Shown here piece by piece: positions 1 through 8,968 of a stretch of 64,000 bases of DNA. Location: contig JAIOXZ010000005.1 of the NCBI GenBank assembly GCA_021741355.1, forward strand, positions 1-64,000. Direction: 5' to 3'. The notes beneath the pieces are model-generated. The model had not been told where the DNA came from, did not search any database, and saw only the letters and a list, made by a program, of their open reading frames with translations. Every line of letters begins with the position of its first letter. The first letter of the stretch is position 1. The DNA comes from Caulobacter sp. (GTDB lineage Bacteria; Pseudomonadota; Alphaproteobacteria; Caulobacterales; Caulobacteraceae). Both the position numbers and the translations under genes were made by a program.

Positions 1-2
1 CG

Positions 3-98
3 GTTGACAAAGCTACGACTCGCCGCATTGGCGGACGCGGACAAATTACCCATGCGGGTGCGAATCAGTGGATAGCTTACAAAACCCGAAAACGCTGA
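3..98 (+). other. Possible 3' end of an unidentified gene
   Basis: An open frame enters from the left edge and reads 31 codons to a TGA at 96-98, ending in NQWIAYKTRKR. Codon choice is mixed rather than GC3-rich. A second frame, open from 76 to a TAG at 181-183, reads an alanine/arginine-rich tail (AQADAERAEAAAARAARR) with typical high-GC codons. The two would join through one indel near 90-96. I do not recognise either. This could be the frameshifted end of one gene, or non-coding DNA. Confidence 0.2.
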
Positions 99-190
99 CG
101 CCGCCCAGCGCGCCGCCGCCCGGGCCCAGGCCGACGCCGAACGCGCCGAAGCCGCCGCCGCCCGCGCCGCCCGACGCGACTAGAGCCGCC

Positions 191-1990
191 CTAGCCCTTG
201 ATCGGCGGCGCCAGGCGGATGTGCAGTTCTTTCAGCTGCTTGTCGGCGACTTCTGACGGCGCGTTCATCAGCAGATCCTGCCCCTGCTGGTTCAGCGGGA
301 AGGCGATGACCTCGCGGATCGCGGTCTGTCCGGCCAGCAGCATGACGATGCGGTCGATGCCCGGCGCCAGACCGCCGTGCGGCGGCGCGCCATAGCGGAA
401 CGCGTTGAGCATGCCGCCGAACTGGTCCTCGACCACGTCCTGGCCGTAGCCGGCGATCTCGAACGCCTTGAGCATGATCTCCGGCTTGTGGTTCCGGATC
501 GCACCCGAGCACAGCTCGTAGCCGTTGCAGACGATGTCGTACTGGTAGGCGAGGATCGACAGCGGGTCCTGCGTCTCCAGGGCCTCCAGTTCGCCCTGGG
601 GCATCGAGAAGGGGTTGTGGCTGAAGTCGACCTTCTTCTCCTCCTCGCTCCACTCGAACATCGGGAAGTCGACGATCCAGCAGAACTCGAAGCGGTTCTC
701 GTCGATCAGCTTCAGCTCCGTCCCCACGCGGGTGCGGGCCGAGCCGGCGAACTTGTAGAAGACCTTGGGATCGCCCGCGACGAAGAAGGCCGCGTCGCCG
801 GTTCCGAGACCGAGGCTCGTCATCAGCGCCTGGGTCTGCTCGGCGCCGAGGTTCTTGGCGATCGGGCCGCCCCAGCCACCCTGGTCCTCGCTCCAGAAGA
901 CGTAGCCAAGACCCGGCTGGCCTTCGCCCTGCGCCCAGCTGTTCATGCGGTCGCAGAAGGCGCGACTGCCGCCGCCCGGCGCCGGCACGGCCCAGACCGC
1001 GTTCTTGGCGTCTTCCAGGATGCGCGCGAACAGGCCGAAGCCGCCGCCACGGAAGTGGTCGGAGACGTCGCCCATCTTGATCGGGTTGCGGGTGTCCGGC
1101 TTGTCGCTGCCGTACCAGGCGATGGAGTCCCGATAGGCGATGCGCGGGAACGGATAGGGCGTGACCGGCTTGCCGTCGGCAAACTCCTCGAACACCCCGT
1201 GCATCACCGGCTCGATGGCCGCGAACACGTCTTCCTGGGTGACGAAGCTCATCTCGACGTCGAGCTGGTAGAACTCGAGCGACCGGTCGGCGCGCAGGTC
1301 CTCGTCGCGGAAACAGGGTGCGATCTGGAAGTAGCGGTCGAAGCCGGAGACCATCAGCAGCTGCTTGAACTGCTGCGGCGCCTGCGGCAGCGCATAGAAC
1401 TTCGACGGATGCAGCCGCGAGGGCACGAGGAAGTCGCGCGCGCCTTCCGGCGACGAGGCCGTCAGGATCGGCGTCTGGTACTCGAGGAAACCCTGGCCGA
1501 CCATGCGGTGGCGGATCGAGTGGATCACCTTCGACCGCAGGACGATGTTCCTGTGCAGGGTCTCGCGGCGCAGATCGAGATAGCGGTGCTTGAGGCGCAG
1601 CTCCTCGGGATAGTCGGGCTCGCCGAACACCGGCAGCGGCAGCTCGGCGGCTTCCGACAGGATCTCGACGCCGGTGACGTGGATCTCGATCTCGCCGGTC
1701 GGCAGGTTGGGGTTCTGGGTGTCGGCCGAACGGGCGACGACAGCGCCGTCGACGCGGATCACGCTCTCGGTGCGGATGCGCTCGATCAGGTCGAAGCCCG
1801 GCGTCGTCGGGCCGATGACCAGCTGGGTCAGGCCGTAGTGGTCGCGCAGGTCGACGAAGACCAGGCCGCCATGGTCGCGCTTGCGGTGGATCCAGCCGGA
1901 CAGACGAACGGCGGCGCCGGCGTCGGCGGCGCGCAGCTGGCCGCAGGTATGGGTGCGATAGGCGTGCATTTGTCGGTCGTTTTCAGTCAT
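191..1990 (-). CDS. aspS: Aspartyl-tRNA synthetase, probably non-discriminating
   Basis: This cytosolic class II synthetase charges tRNA-Asp with aspartate. At 599 residues it has the bacterial-type length. An N-terminal OB-fold anticodon domain (about 20-115) carries the RKRDHGG motif. Class II motif 2 is [10 protein letters not shown] near 227-236 and motif 3 is GIDRIVMLL from 544, with the bacterial GAD insertion between. The His in RKRDHGG, where E. coli has Leu, is the residue linked in Pseudomonas to non-discriminating AspRS that also charges tRNA-Asn for GatCAB; that assignment is inference. The first ATG is at 1990; the ATG at 1969 (MHAYRTH) matches usual starts better and would give 592 residues. 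It is transcribed away from hdaA. Confidence 0.97.
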   Translation of the reverse strand: MTENDRQMHAYRTHTCGQLRAADAGAAVRLSGWIHRKRDHGGLVFVDLRDHYGLTQLVIGPTTPGFDLIERIRTESVIRVDGAVVARSADTQNPNLPTGEIEIHVTGVEILSEAAELPLPVFGEPDYPEELRLKHRYLDLRRETLHRNIVLRSKVIHSIRHRMVGQGFLEYQTPILTASSPEGARDFLVPSRLHPSKFYALPQAPQQFKQLLMVSGFDRYFQIAPCFRDEDLRADRSLEFYQLDVEMSFVTQEDVFAAIEPVMHGVFEEFADGKPVTPYPFPRIAYRDSIAWYGSDKPDTRNPIKMGDVSDHFRGGGFGLFARILEDAKNAVWAVPAPGGGSRAFCDRMNSWAQGEGQPGLGYVFWSEDQGGWGGPIAKNLGAEQTQALMTSLGLGTGDAAFFVAGDPKVFYKFAGSARTRVGTELKLIDENRFEFCWIVDFPMFEWSEEEKKVDFSHNPFSMPQGELEALETQDPLSILAYQYDIVCNGYELCSGAIRNHKPEIMLKAFEIAGYGQDVVEDQFGGMLNAFRYGAPPHGGLAPGIDRIVMLLAGQTAIREVIAFPLNQQGQDLLMNAPSEVADKQLKELHIRLAPPIKG

Positions 1991-2068
1991 TCGGGGCGAA
2001 AATCGGAGGCGCGGAAGGGCGCATGGAGCCCCCTGATTGTCAAGGTTTGCGGAGGGGGCGAGCCCCCA

Positions 2069-2138
2069 GGGACATGCACTTCAGTGCGTGTCCCTTGATT
2101 CCGGTTGGCAGGGGACACGCACTGAAGTGCATGTCCCC
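2069..2138. repeat. REPIN-like pair of inverted palindromes, copy 1
   Basis: Two arms (2069-2094 and 2111-2138) are exact reverse complements over 26 bases, separated by 16 bases. Each arm is itself a near palindrome with GGGACATG and CGTGTCCC feet around a TGCACTTCAGTGC core. The feet match the elements at 8879-8963 and 18439-18518, but the core differs (TGCAC here, GTACC there). It lies between the divergent aspS and hdaA genes. Confidence 0.8.
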
Positions 2139-2145
2139 GCTCAAA

Positions 2146-2154
2146 CTGTCCACA
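2146..2154 (+). promoter_or_regulatory. DnaA-box-like nonamer upstream of hdaA
   Basis: CTGTCCACA matches seven of nine bases of the E. coli DnaA box TTATCCACA and lies about 75 bases before the hdaA start. A single imperfect site is weak evidence. I note it because the neighbouring gene product acts on DnaA. Confidence 0.2.
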
Positions 2155-2228
2155 GCCCCAGCCTCCCTATCCCCGCCCCTGCCGGACCCCGGCCTCGCGC
2201 GCCTGTACCCGCGTGGTAAACCGCCTGC

Positions 2229-2885
2229 GTGATCACACGCGCCAGACAGCTCAGCCTGCGCCTCGCCAGCCCGCCTGTGTTTACGCGGGCGGCGTTCGTG
2301 ACCTCGCGCGCCAATGAGCAGGCGCTGGCCCTGATCGAGGCCTGGCCCGCCTGGCCGGGCGGCGCGCTGGCGCTGGTCGGCCCGGAGGGCGCCGGCAAGA
2401 CCCATCTGGCGACGCTGTGGGCGGGAAAGGCCGGCGCCGCACACTATGAGGCCGGCGCGTCCACAGACGGTCGTCCACTGCTGGTCGAGAATGCCGACGA
2501 GATCGGCGACGAGGCCCTGTTCCACCTGATCAATCGAGCCCCCGCAGACGGCGGCCTGCTGCTGACCGCTCGCACCCGCCCGGCGAGCTGGCCCGCCGCC
2601 CTGCCCGACCTGCGCTCGCGGCTGAACGCCCTGACCGTGGCCGAGATCGGTGAGCCCGACGACGCGCTGATGATCGCGGTTCTGGAGGCCCTCTTCCGCG
2701 AGAAGCACATCCGCGCCGCGCCGGACCTCTACGAATTCCTGCTGCGCCGCATGGAGCGTTCGGTGACCGCCGCCCGGACCCTGGTCGCCCGCCTCGACGA
2801 GGCCGCCGCCGAACAGGGCCGCCCGGTCAACCGCCTGCTGGCCCGCGAAGTGCTGGAAGCGACAGCGGACCTGTTTGAGGGCTGA
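2229..2885 (+). CDS. hdaA: DnaA regulatory inactivator HdaA
   Basis: This AAA+ protein of the DnaA family lacks the DNA-binding domain. In Caulobacter, HdaA works with the beta clamp to stimulate ATP hydrolysis by DnaA and so prevent over-initiation. Near the N-terminus QLSLRL resembles the clamp-binding QLSLPL motif of Hda. Walker A is GPEGAGKTH, a Walker B-like segment reads LLVENADEIG, and 218 residues fit HdaA rather than full DnaA. The start is GTG at 2229, chosen because the clamp motif follows directly. It lies upstream of ppk as in relatives, but here three other genes separate them. Confidence 0.9.
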   Translation: MITRARQLSLRLASPPVFTRAAFVTSRANEQALALIEAWPAWPGGALALVGPEGAGKTHLATLWAGKAGAAHYEAGASTDGRPLLVENADEIGDEALFHLINRAPADGGLLLTARTRPASWPAALPDLRSRLNALTVAEIGEPDDALMIAVLEALFREKHIRAAPDLYEFLLRRMERSVTAARTLVARLDEAAAEQGRPVNRLLAREVLEATADLFEG

Positions 2886-2889
2886 AGCG

Positions 2890-3012
2890 GGGTGCGTCCT
2901 TCGAGACGCGATCCTGAGGGATCGCTCCTCAGGATGACGGGCAGGATTTAATCGCGCCAAAGTTCGTCATGGTGAGGAGCGAGCCTCAAGCGAGCGTCTC
3001 GAACCACGCACC
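2890..3012. repeat. Dispersed inverted-repeat element, family B copy 1
   Basis: The element begins GGTGCGTCCTTCGAGACG and ends CGTCTCGAACCACGCACC, with inner segments TCCTCAGGATGAC and GTCATGGTGAGGAGC. Further copies are at 19304-19424, 29021-29141 (opposite orientation) and 34210-34324. It carries no gene and separates hdaA from the dehydrogenase. Confidence 0.85.
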
Positions 3013-3071
3013 TTGCAGCAAAACCACACGCCCTGCGATGATGGCCTCCTGCCACCAAGGAACCCTCCCCA

Positions 3072-4136
3072 ATGCCCAACGCCATCGGTTACGCCGCCAC
3101 CGCCCCCGACAGCGGCATGGGCCTGTTCCGTTTCGACCGCCGCGCCCTGCGGCCGGACGATGTGAAGATCGCCATCCTCTATTGCGGCGTCTGCCATTCG
3201 GATCTGCACCAGGCGCGCAACGACTGGGGCGGGACGATGTACCCCTGCTGCCCGGGTCACGAGATCGTCGGTCGCGTCACCGCGGTCGGGCCGCAGGTGC
3301 GCAAGTTCCGCGAGGGCGACCTGGCCGCCGTCGGCTGCCTCGTCGACAGCTGCATGGACTGCGACCAGTGCCGCAAGGGCGAGGAGCAGCTGTGCCGCAA
3401 CCGCTCGACCGGCACCTACAACGGCAAGGACCGGCACACGGGCGAGACCACCTACGGGGGCTACAGCGACCACATCGTGGTGCGCGAGGCCTTCGTGCTG
3501 AAGGTGCCGGAGAGCCTGGACGTGACCCGCGTCGCGCCCCTGCTCTGCGCCGGCATCACGACGTATTCGCCGCTGAAGACCTGGAAGGCCGGGCCGGGCA
3601 CGCGACTGGGCGTGGCGGGTCTGGGCGGACTCGGCCACATGGCGGTGAAGCTGGGCGTGGCCATGGGCTGCGAGGTGACGGTGATCACCGGCTCGGAGTC
3701 GAAGCGGGCCGACGCCCACGCGCTCGGCGCGCACCGGGTGCTGCTGTCCAGCGACCGCGACGCCATGCGCGAGGCGCGCAACGGCTTTGACCTGATCATC
3801 GACACCATCCCGGTGGCGCACAAGCTGCAGCCCTACCTGCCGCTGCTCGACATCGACGGCTCGCTGGTGATCGTCGGGGCCATCGACGAGCTGCCGCCGT
3901 TCCACTCGGGCCTGCTGCTGGGCGGTCGTCGCCGCGTCAGCGGATCCCCCATCGGCGGCATCGCCGAGACCCAGGAGATGCTCGACTTCTGCGCCGAGAA
4001 GAACGTCCTGCCGGACTGCGAGATGATCGCCATGCAGGACATCAACCAGGCCTACGAGCGGATGGAGCGGTCGGACGTGAAGTACCGCTTCGTGATCGAC
4101 ATGGCCTCGCTGGCGGTGGAGAAGGCGGCTGCCTGA
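3072..4136 (+). CDS. Zinc-dependent NAD(P) alcohol dehydrogenase, CAD/YahK type
   Basis: This medium-chain dehydrogenase of 354 residues probably reduces aldehydes to alcohols in the cytoplasm. Catalytic zinc ligands are in CGVCHSDLH and PGHE. The structural zinc lobe holds four cysteines (DSCMDCDQCRKGEEQLC). The Rossmann motif GLGGLGHMAVKLG follows, and GSESKRADA resembles the NADP-preferring pocket of the cinnamyl alcohol dehydrogenase group. Only 22 bases separate it from the downstream Crp/Fnr gene, so the two may be co-transcribed. The substrate cannot be told from sequence. The gene lies between hdaA and ppk and is flanked upstream by a dispersed repeat. Confidence 0.9.
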   Translation: MPNAIGYAATAPDSGMGLFRFDRRALRPDDVKIAILYCGVCHSDLHQARNDWGGTMYPCCPGHEIVGRVTAVGPQVRKFREGDLAAVGCLVDSCMDCDQCRKGEEQLCRNRSTGTYNGKDRHTGETTYGGYSDHIVVREAFVLKVPESLDVTRVAPLLCAGITTYSPLKTWKAGPGTRLGVAGLGGLGHMAVKLGVAMGCEVTVITGSESKRADAHALGAHRVLLSSDRDAMREARNGFDLIIDTIPVAHKLQPYLPLLDIDGSLVIVGAIDELPPFHSGLLLGGRRRVSGSPIGGIAETQEMLDFCAEKNVLPDCEMIAMQDINQAYERMERSDVKYRFVIDMASLAVEKAAA

Positions 4137-4158
4137 CGCCCGCCCCGACCCCGAGGCC

Positions 4159-4773
4159 ATGGCGGCGATCGCCGCCGCCGCCCCGGGCGCCTCGCCCCTG
4201 CGCGCGCCGGCAGGCCAGGTGCTGTTCCGCCCTGACGACCCCTGCGGCGGCTTCATCGCCCTGCGGCGCGGCGCAATTCGCGTCGGCCTGACCTCGGTCG
4301 GCGGACGGGAGCTGGTCCTCTACCGGGTGCGGCCGGGCCAGATCTGCCTGCAGACCTTCGCCTGCCTCGTCGAGGGCCGCCACTACGGCGCGGAGGGCGT
4401 CGCGGAACAGGATATCGAGGCCGTCCTGCTGCCCCCGCCGGCGTTCGACCGCCTGATGGCCGGCAACGACGCCTTTCGCGGCGCGGTGCTCGGGTCGGTG
4501 GCCAGCCGGTTCGGCGACCTCGAGGGCGTGGTCCAGGCGCTGGCCTTCACCGGGCTGCCGACGCGGGTCGCGTCCGCCCTGGTGGCGGGCGCGGTCGACG
4601 GCGCCCTGAGCATCACCCACGAGATGCTGGCCGCCGAAATCGGCTCAGCCCGTGAGGCGGTCAGTCGCCAGCTGTCGCAGATGGCTCGCGACGGCCTGAT
4701 CACCCAGAGCCGGGGCCGGATCCATCTGCTCGATCCTGCTGCCGTCCGGCGACTGGCGTTGGCCGGCGCGTGA
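4159..4773 (+). CDS. Crp/Fnr-family transcriptional regulator
   Basis: This is a 204-residue regulator with an N-terminal cyclic-nucleotide-binding-like beta-roll (about 15-115) and a C-terminal winged helix (AAEIGSAREAVSRQLSQM, about 157-174). Cysteines at 29, 63 and 69, the last two in ICLQTFACL, recur in a Crp/Fnr group usually encoded beside DUF2892 genes and could sense redox or sulfur state; that role is inference. The ATG at 4159 lacks a clear Shine-Dalgarno. A GTGAC-TTG-GTCAC palindrome overlaps its stop codon, and a DUF2892 gene follows. Confidence 0.9.
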   Translation: MAAIAAAAPGASPLRAPAGQVLFRPDDPCGGFIALRRGAIRVGLTSVGGRELVLYRVRPGQICLQTFACLVEGRHYGAEGVAEQDIEAVLLPPPAFDRLMAGNDAFRGAVLGSVASRFGDLEGVVQALAFTGLPTRVASALVAGAVDGALSITHEMLAAEIGSAREAVSRQLSQMARDGLITQSRGRIHLLDPAAVRRLALAGA

Positions 4774-4782
4774 CTTGGTCAC
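4770..4782. promoter_or_regulatory. Candidate Crp/Fnr-type operator before the DUF2892 gene
   Basis: GTGACTTGGTCAC is a perfect palindrome of two GTGAC half-sites with a 3-base spacer. It overlaps the stop of the Crp/Fnr gene, 67 bases before DUF2892. The half-site resembles Crp-family TGTGA, but the spacing is shorter than the classic six, so binding by the adjacent regulator is only a proposal. Confidence 0.3.
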
Positions 4783-4848
4783 AGACGCGCGTCCCCTGAC
4801 CGTGGGATCGCTCCCCCGTCGGCGCTTTCCGACAGAAGGAGACATCTC

Positions 4849-5040
4849 ATGAAACCGAACGAAGGCGGCGTCGACCGCATCCTCCGCGTCCTCCTGGGCC
4901 TCGGCATCCTGGCGCTGGTGTTTGTCGGCCCGAAGACCCCGTGGGCCTGGCTGGGGCTGGTGCCGCTGGTGACCGGTCTGGTCGGCTTTTGCCCGCTCTA
5001 CGCCATCCTGCGCCTCAACACCCTGGGCAAGCGCGGCTAG
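4849..5040 (+). CDS. DUF2892 (YgaP-like) small membrane protein
   Basis: This 63-residue inner-membrane protein has two transmembrane segments (about 13-27 and 33-52) and the family features NEGGVDRILR at the start and GFCPLYAIL near the end. The cysteine in that second motif is typical of the family and is often linked to sulfur or rhodanese chemistry; no rhodanese domain is present here. A strong Shine-Dalgarno (AAGGAGA) precedes the ATG. Adjacency to a Crp/Fnr regulator is a common arrangement for this family. Confidence 0.9.
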   Translation: MKPNEGGVDRILRVLLGLGILALVFVGPKTPWAWLGLVPLVTGLVGFCPLYAILRLNTLGKRG

Positions 5041-5055
5041 AATCGACGGTTCCGA

Positions 5056-5079
5056 CCCTTTCCCCCCGGGGGGAAAGGG
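5056..5079. repeat. Perfect 24-bp palindrome after the DUF2892 gene
   Basis: CCCTTTCCCCCC is followed directly by its exact reverse complement, 15 bases after the DUF2892 stop. No T-run follows, so a standard intrinsic terminator is not supported. It may be a remnant of a dispersed CTTCTCCC-type repeat or may stabilise the transcript end. Confidence 0.5.
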
Positions 5080-5109
5080 CTCAGGAAAGACAAAACCGTA
5101 ACACCCGTG

Positions 5110-5127
5110 ATGTAACACGCCTGTCAT
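5110..5127 (+). promoter_or_regulatory. Candidate PHO box upstream of ppk
   Basis: ATGTAAC-ACGC-CTGTCAT has the layout of a PhoB site: two 7-base direct repeats 11 bases apart. The downstream repeat matches CTGTCAT exactly, while the upstream one is degenerate. It ends about 55 bases before the preferred ppk ATG at 5183 and would lie inside the gene if the upstream ATG at 5126 were used. Phosphate control of ppk is known in several proteobacteria. Confidence 0.4.
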
Positions 5128-5182
5128 GACCTCTTGCGACAGCCCGCCCGCCAAGCGACAACCCGCGCGACGCAGAGGCTCC

Positions 5183-7387
5183 ATGACCGACGCCGCCACG
5201 ACCACCGCCGCCCTGCCCGCAGACGGCCTTCGCAAGCCGCTGATCGACGAGGCCCTGCTGGCCTCGCCGGACCGGTTCTTCAATCGCGAACTGAGCTGGC
5301 TGGCGTTCAACCGTCGTGTGCTGGAAGAGGCCGAGAACCCGCGCCATCCGCTGCTGGAGCGGCTGCGCTTCCTGTCGATCAGCGCCAACAACCTCGACGA
5401 ATTCTACATGGTCCGGGTGGCCGGTCTGAAGGGCCAGGTTCGCGAGCGCGTTCGCGTGCTCAGCCAGGACGGGCTGTCGCCCGCCGAACAGCTGGTCAAG
5501 GTCGACGCCTCGGCCGCCGTGCTGATGGCCGACCAGCAGCGCATCTGGCGCGAACTGCGGACCGCGCTTCAGGGCGAAGGCATCCGGCTGCTGGAGGCGC
5601 GCGATGTCGGCGAAGCCGACCGCGACCGGGCCGAGCACATCTTCCTCAACCACGTCTTTCCGGTACTGACGCCGCTGGCGATCGACCCGGCCCACCCGTT
5701 CCCGTTCATTCCCAATCTCGGCTTCTCGCTGGCGCTGAAGCTGCGCCGGCCGGACGGCAAGGAGCTCTATGCCCTGGTGCCGATCCCGACGGCGGTGCGG
5801 CGGTTCTGGCAATTGCCGCCGGAAGCCGGCCGGGGCCGAAAGGGCGAGCAGCGGTTCATCGCGCTGGAAAGCCTGCTGGTCCTGTTCATCGATCACCTGT
5901 TCCCCGGCTGCGAGGTCGAAGGCCGCGGGCTGTTCCGCCTGATCCGCGACAGCGATGTGGAAATCGAGGAAGAGGCCGAGGATCTGGTCCGCGAGTTCGA
6001 GGCGCAGCTGAAGCGCCGCCGGCTCGGCGAGGTCGTGCGGGTCAAGGTGCAGACGGCCATGCCGCCGGACCTGCGCGCCTTCATCCTCGACAGCCTGCAC
6101 TGCGATCCCGAGGACGTGGTGCTGATCGACGGCAAGCTGGGCCTTGCCCAGATGAACCAGCTGATTCCCGATGGCCGGCCGGACCTGAAGTTCAAGCCGT
6201 TCGTGCCGCGCTTCCCCGAGCGGATCCGCGACCATGACGGCGACTGCTTCGCCGCCATCCGCGAGAAGGACATCCTGGTCCACCATCCGTTTGAGAGCTT
6301 CGACGTGGTGGTCCAGTTCCTGCGCCAGGCGGCGCGCGACCCGCACGTGCTGGCGATCAAACAGACTCTCTACCGCACCAGCCAGGACAGCCCGATCGTC
6401 GCGGCCCTGATCGAGGCGGCGGAAAACGGCAAGAACGTCACCGCCCTGGTCGAGATCAAGGCGCGTTTCGACGAAGAGAACAATCTGCGCTGGGCCAAGG
6501 ATCTGGAACGGGCCGGCGTGCACGTCGTGTTCGGCTTCGTCGAGTACAAGACCCACGCGAAACTGAGCCTGGTGGTGCGCCGCGAGGGCGAGACCCTGCG
6601 CACCTACTGCCATTTCGGCACCGGCAACTACCACCCTGTGACGGCCAAGGTTTACACCGACCTCAGCCTGTTCACGACCGACCCGGCGCTGGGCCGGGAC
6701 TCGGCGCGGCTGTTCAACTTCATCACCGGCTACGCCCCGCCCCAGCGGCTGGAGAAGCTCAGCTACAGTCCCGAGACGCTGAAAGCCGATCTGATGACCA
6801 TGGTCGCCACGGAGGCGGAGAACGCCCTCGCCGGCAAGCCATCGGGCATCTGGGTCAAGCTGAACGCCCTGGTCGATCCGGAGATCATCGACGCCCTGTA
6901 CCGCGCCAGCCAGTCGGGCGTGCGGATCGAACTGGTCGTGCGCGGCATCTGCTGCCTGCGTCCGGGCGTGCCAGGCCTGAGCGAGAACATCCGGGTCAAG
7001 AGCATCGTCGGCCGCTATCTCGAGCACAGCCGGATCATGGCCTTCGCCAACGGCAAGGAGATGCCGGGCAAGCAGACGAAGGTGTTCATCAGCTCCGCCG
7101 ACTGGATGCCGCGCAACCTCGACCGCCGCGTCGAGGCCCTGACGCCGGTCGATAACCCCACGGTCCACCAGCAGGTGCTGCAGCAGATCATGGTCGCCAA
7201 CCTCAATGACGAGGCCCAGAGCTGGACCCTGGACGGCCAGGGCGCGTATCGGCGGGACCCTGCCTGGGACCGGCCGGGTGCCTTCTCGGCCCACGAGTAT
7301 TTCATGACCAACCCCAGCCTGTCCGGCCGCGGGCACAAGGTCCGCGACCTGCCACAAGCCTTCGACCATGTCGGCCCCCGGCGTTAG
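5183..7387 (+). CDS. ppk: Polyphosphate kinase 1
   Basis: PPK1 makes polyphosphate from ATP reversibly. The N-terminal domain opens with [19 protein letters not shown]. The catalytic C-terminal phospholipase-D-like domains carry the two expected histidines, in [13 protein letters not shown] (autophosphorylated His) and in [13 protein letters not shown]. The length is 734 residues from the ATG at 5183. An in-frame ATG at 5126 would add 19 residues ([12 protein letters not shown]...) that are not family-like and would bury a candidate PHO box. The stop lies 20 bases inside ppx, so synthesis and degradation enzymes are translationally coupled. Confidence 0.97.
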   Translation: MTDAATTTAALPADGLRKPLIDEALLASPDRFFNRELSWLAFNRRVLEEAENPRHPLLERLRFLSISANNLDEFYMVRVAGLKGQVRERVRVLSQDGLSPAEQLVKVDASAAVLMADQQRIWRELRTALQGEGIRLLEARDVGEADRDRAEHIFLNHVFPVLTPLAIDPAHPFPFIPNLGFSLALKLRRPDGKELYALVPIPTAVRRFWQLPPEAGRGRKGEQRFIALESLLVLFIDHLFPGCEVEGRGLFRLIRDSDVEIEEEAEDLVREFEAQLKRRRLGEVVRVKVQTAMPPDLRAFILDSLHCDPEDVVLIDGKLGLAQMNQLIPDGRPDLKFKPFVPRFPERIRDHDGDCFAAIREKDILVHHPFESFDVVVQFLRQAARDPHVLAIKQTLYRTSQDSPIVAALIEAAENGKNVTALVEIKARFDEENNLRWAKDLERAGVHVVFGFVEYKTHAKLSLVVRREGETLRTYCHFGTGNYHPVTAKVYTDLSLFTTDPALGRDSARLFNFITGYAPPQRLEKLSYSPETLKADLMTMVATEAENALAGKPSGIWVKLNALVDPEIIDALYRASQSGVRIELVVRGICCLRPGVPGLSENIRVKSIVGRYLEHSRIMAFANGKEMPGKQTKVFISSADWMPRNLDRRVEALTPVDNPTVHQQVLQQIMVANLNDEAQSWTLDGQGAYRRDPAWDRPGAFSAHEYFMTNPSLSGRGHKVRDLPQAFDHVGPRR

Positions 7388-8879
7388 TCCGCCCCCGCTG
7401 GATCACCGCGCCGACGCGGTGCGCGACGCCGCCGTCATCGACGTCGGCTCCAACTCCGTGCGCCTGGTGCTCTACCGGCTCGAGGGCCGGGCGATCTGGA
7501 CCGTCTACAACGAGAAGGTGCTGGCGGGCCTGGGCCGGGACCTCGGCTCCACCGGACGACTGTCGCCGGGCGGAGTGGAGGCGGCCCTGTCGGCGCTGCG
7601 GCGGTTCCGCGCAGTGCTCGACGCGGCCCGGCCGGACGACATTTTCACCGCCGCCACCGCCGCCGTGCGGGAAGCGGCCGACGGCGCGGATTTCGTCGGC
7701 CGGGTCCTGGCTGAAACGGGCCTGACGCTGCGTGTCCTCAGCGGCCAGGAAGAGGCCCGCTACGCCGCCCTCGGCGTGCTGGCCGGCTCCCCGCGCGGCG
7801 AGGGCGTGGTCGGCGATCTGGGCGGCGCCAGCCTCGAGCTGGTGCGGCTGACGACCGAAGGGCCTGTCGAGGGCGCAACGCTCGCGCTGGGACCGTTCGC
7901 GCTGGACGGCGTCCGGCCCGACAGGGTGCGCGGCGAGATCGAGACCCGGCTCGCGCCCTACGCCGACCGATTCCGCGCGAAGAGCTTTCAGGCCGTCGGC
8001 GGCGCCTGGCGCAACCTGGCCCTGCTGCACATGCGGATGAGCGGCTACCCGCTGCAGATCGTCCATCAGTACGAAATGAGCCGCGCCGACGCGCTGGACG
8101 CCGCGCGCTTCCTCAGCCGGCAATCGAAGGCGTCGCTGGAGACGATCGAGGGCGTCTCGAAGAAGCGCCTGGAGACCCTGCCCCACGCCGCCATGGTGAT
8201 GGAGGCGCTCATCGAACAGCTGGGCATCGAGACGATCGCGGTTTCCGCCTACGGCCTGCGCGAGGGGCTGCTGTTCGAGGGCATGTCGCCGCGGTTCCAG
8301 GGCCTCGACCCGTTGATCGAGGGCTACGCCGCCCTGACCGGCCGACAGGGCATCGACGAGACGCTCGGTCCGGCGCTGGAGGCCTGGCTGGCGCCGGTGT
8401 TTGACGTCCTGCCGGCGGCGTTCGGCGACCGTGACCGGGTGCTGCGCGCCGCCGCCTGCCGACTGGCCGACCTCGGCGCCCGACTGCATCCCGATCATCG
8501 CGCCGACCTGGTGTTCGAGCAGGTGCTGCGCGCGCCGGTCGCCGGCCAGACCCATGCCGAACGGGCCTTCCTCGCGGTGGCGGCCTTCTCGCGTCACACC
8601 TCGGCCTCCTCCGTGCCCGACGGCGCGACCGTGTCCCGTCTGCTCAGCGAGCCGCAGCGCCGGCGCGCCCGGGCGCTCGGCGCGGCGGTCCGGCTGGGCT
8701 GCGACCTGTCGGGGCGCAGCTCGGTGCTGCTGGCGCAATCGCGCCTCGGCCTGAAGGGCGACCGCCTGATCCTCAGCGCCACCGAAGGCTGGTCCGACAT
8801 GTTGCTGGGCGAACAGACGGCGAGGCGCGCGACGCAGCTCGCCGGCCTGCTGGGGGTAAAGCTGGACATCCGGCGCTAG
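7368..8879 (+). CDS. ppx: Exopolyphosphatase (Ppx/GppA family)
   Basis: This enzyme hydrolyses terminal phosphate from polyphosphate and possibly pppGpp. The actin-like ATPase fold is shown by [15 protein letters not shown] near residue 23, the [12 protein letters not shown] segment, and [12 protein letters not shown] for the second phosphate loop. At 503 residues it includes the C-terminal HD-like region common in alphaproteobacteria. Its start overlaps the ppk end by 20 bases. The last base of its TAG stop is the first base of a REPIN-like element. Confidence 0.95.
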   Translation: MSAPGVSPPPLDHRADAVRDAAVIDVGSNSVRLVLYRLEGRAIWTVYNEKVLAGLGRDLGSTGRLSPGGVEAALSALRRFRAVLDAARPDDIFTAATAAVREAADGADFVGRVLAETGLTLRVLSGQEEARYAALGVLAGSPRGEGVVGDLGGASLELVRLTTEGPVEGATLALGPFALDGVRPDRVRGEIETRLAPYADRFRAKSFQAVGGAWRNLALLHMRMSGYPLQIVHQYEMSRADALDAARFLSRQSKASLETIEGVSKKRLETLPHAAMVMEALIEQLGIETIAVSAYGLREGLLFEGMSPRFQGLDPLIEGYAALTGRQGIDETLGPALEAWLAPVFDVLPAAFGDRDRVLRAAACRLADLGARLHPDHRADLVFEQVLRAPVAGQTHAERAFLAVAAFSRHTSASSVPDGATVSRLLSEPQRRRARALGAAVRLGCDLSGRSSVLLAQSRLGLKGDRLILSATEGWSDMLLGEQTARRATQLAGLLGVKLDIRR

Positions 8880-8963
8880 GGGACATGTACCGCAGGTACG
8901 TGTCCCCGAACCGAGCCATTGCTGAATCTGGATGGGGGACACGTACCTGCGGAACATGTCCCC
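8879..8963. repeat. REPIN-like pair of inverted palindromes, copy 2
   Basis: The left arm (8879-8907) reads GGGGACATGTACC...GGTACGTGTCCCC. The right arm (8935-8963) is its reverse complement with one change (GCGGAAC for GCGGTAC). A 27-base spacer separates them. The element fills the whole gap between the convergent ppx and HAD genes and shares a base with the ppx stop codon. Confidence 0.85.
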
Positions 8964-8968
8964 TCGGC

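Noticed and set aside
45..75. GGTGCGAATC resembling a tRNA T-arm
   Set aside because: No acceptor, anticodon or D-arm pairing is found around it.
68..256. A proline-rich 62-residue frame upstream of aspS
   Set aside because: It is read from the repetitive GCC/CCG stretch and overlaps the aspS 3' end; composition alone explains it.
377..2098. A 573-residue open frame opposite aspS
   Set aside because: It is a mirror of aspS in high-GC DNA; the aspS frame has full motif content and this one has none.
5081..7369. A 762-residue open frame opposite ppk
   Set aside because: It is a high-GC shadow, as are similar frames at 16496-18004, 31788-33356, 49082-50770 and 50869-52437; none shows domains.
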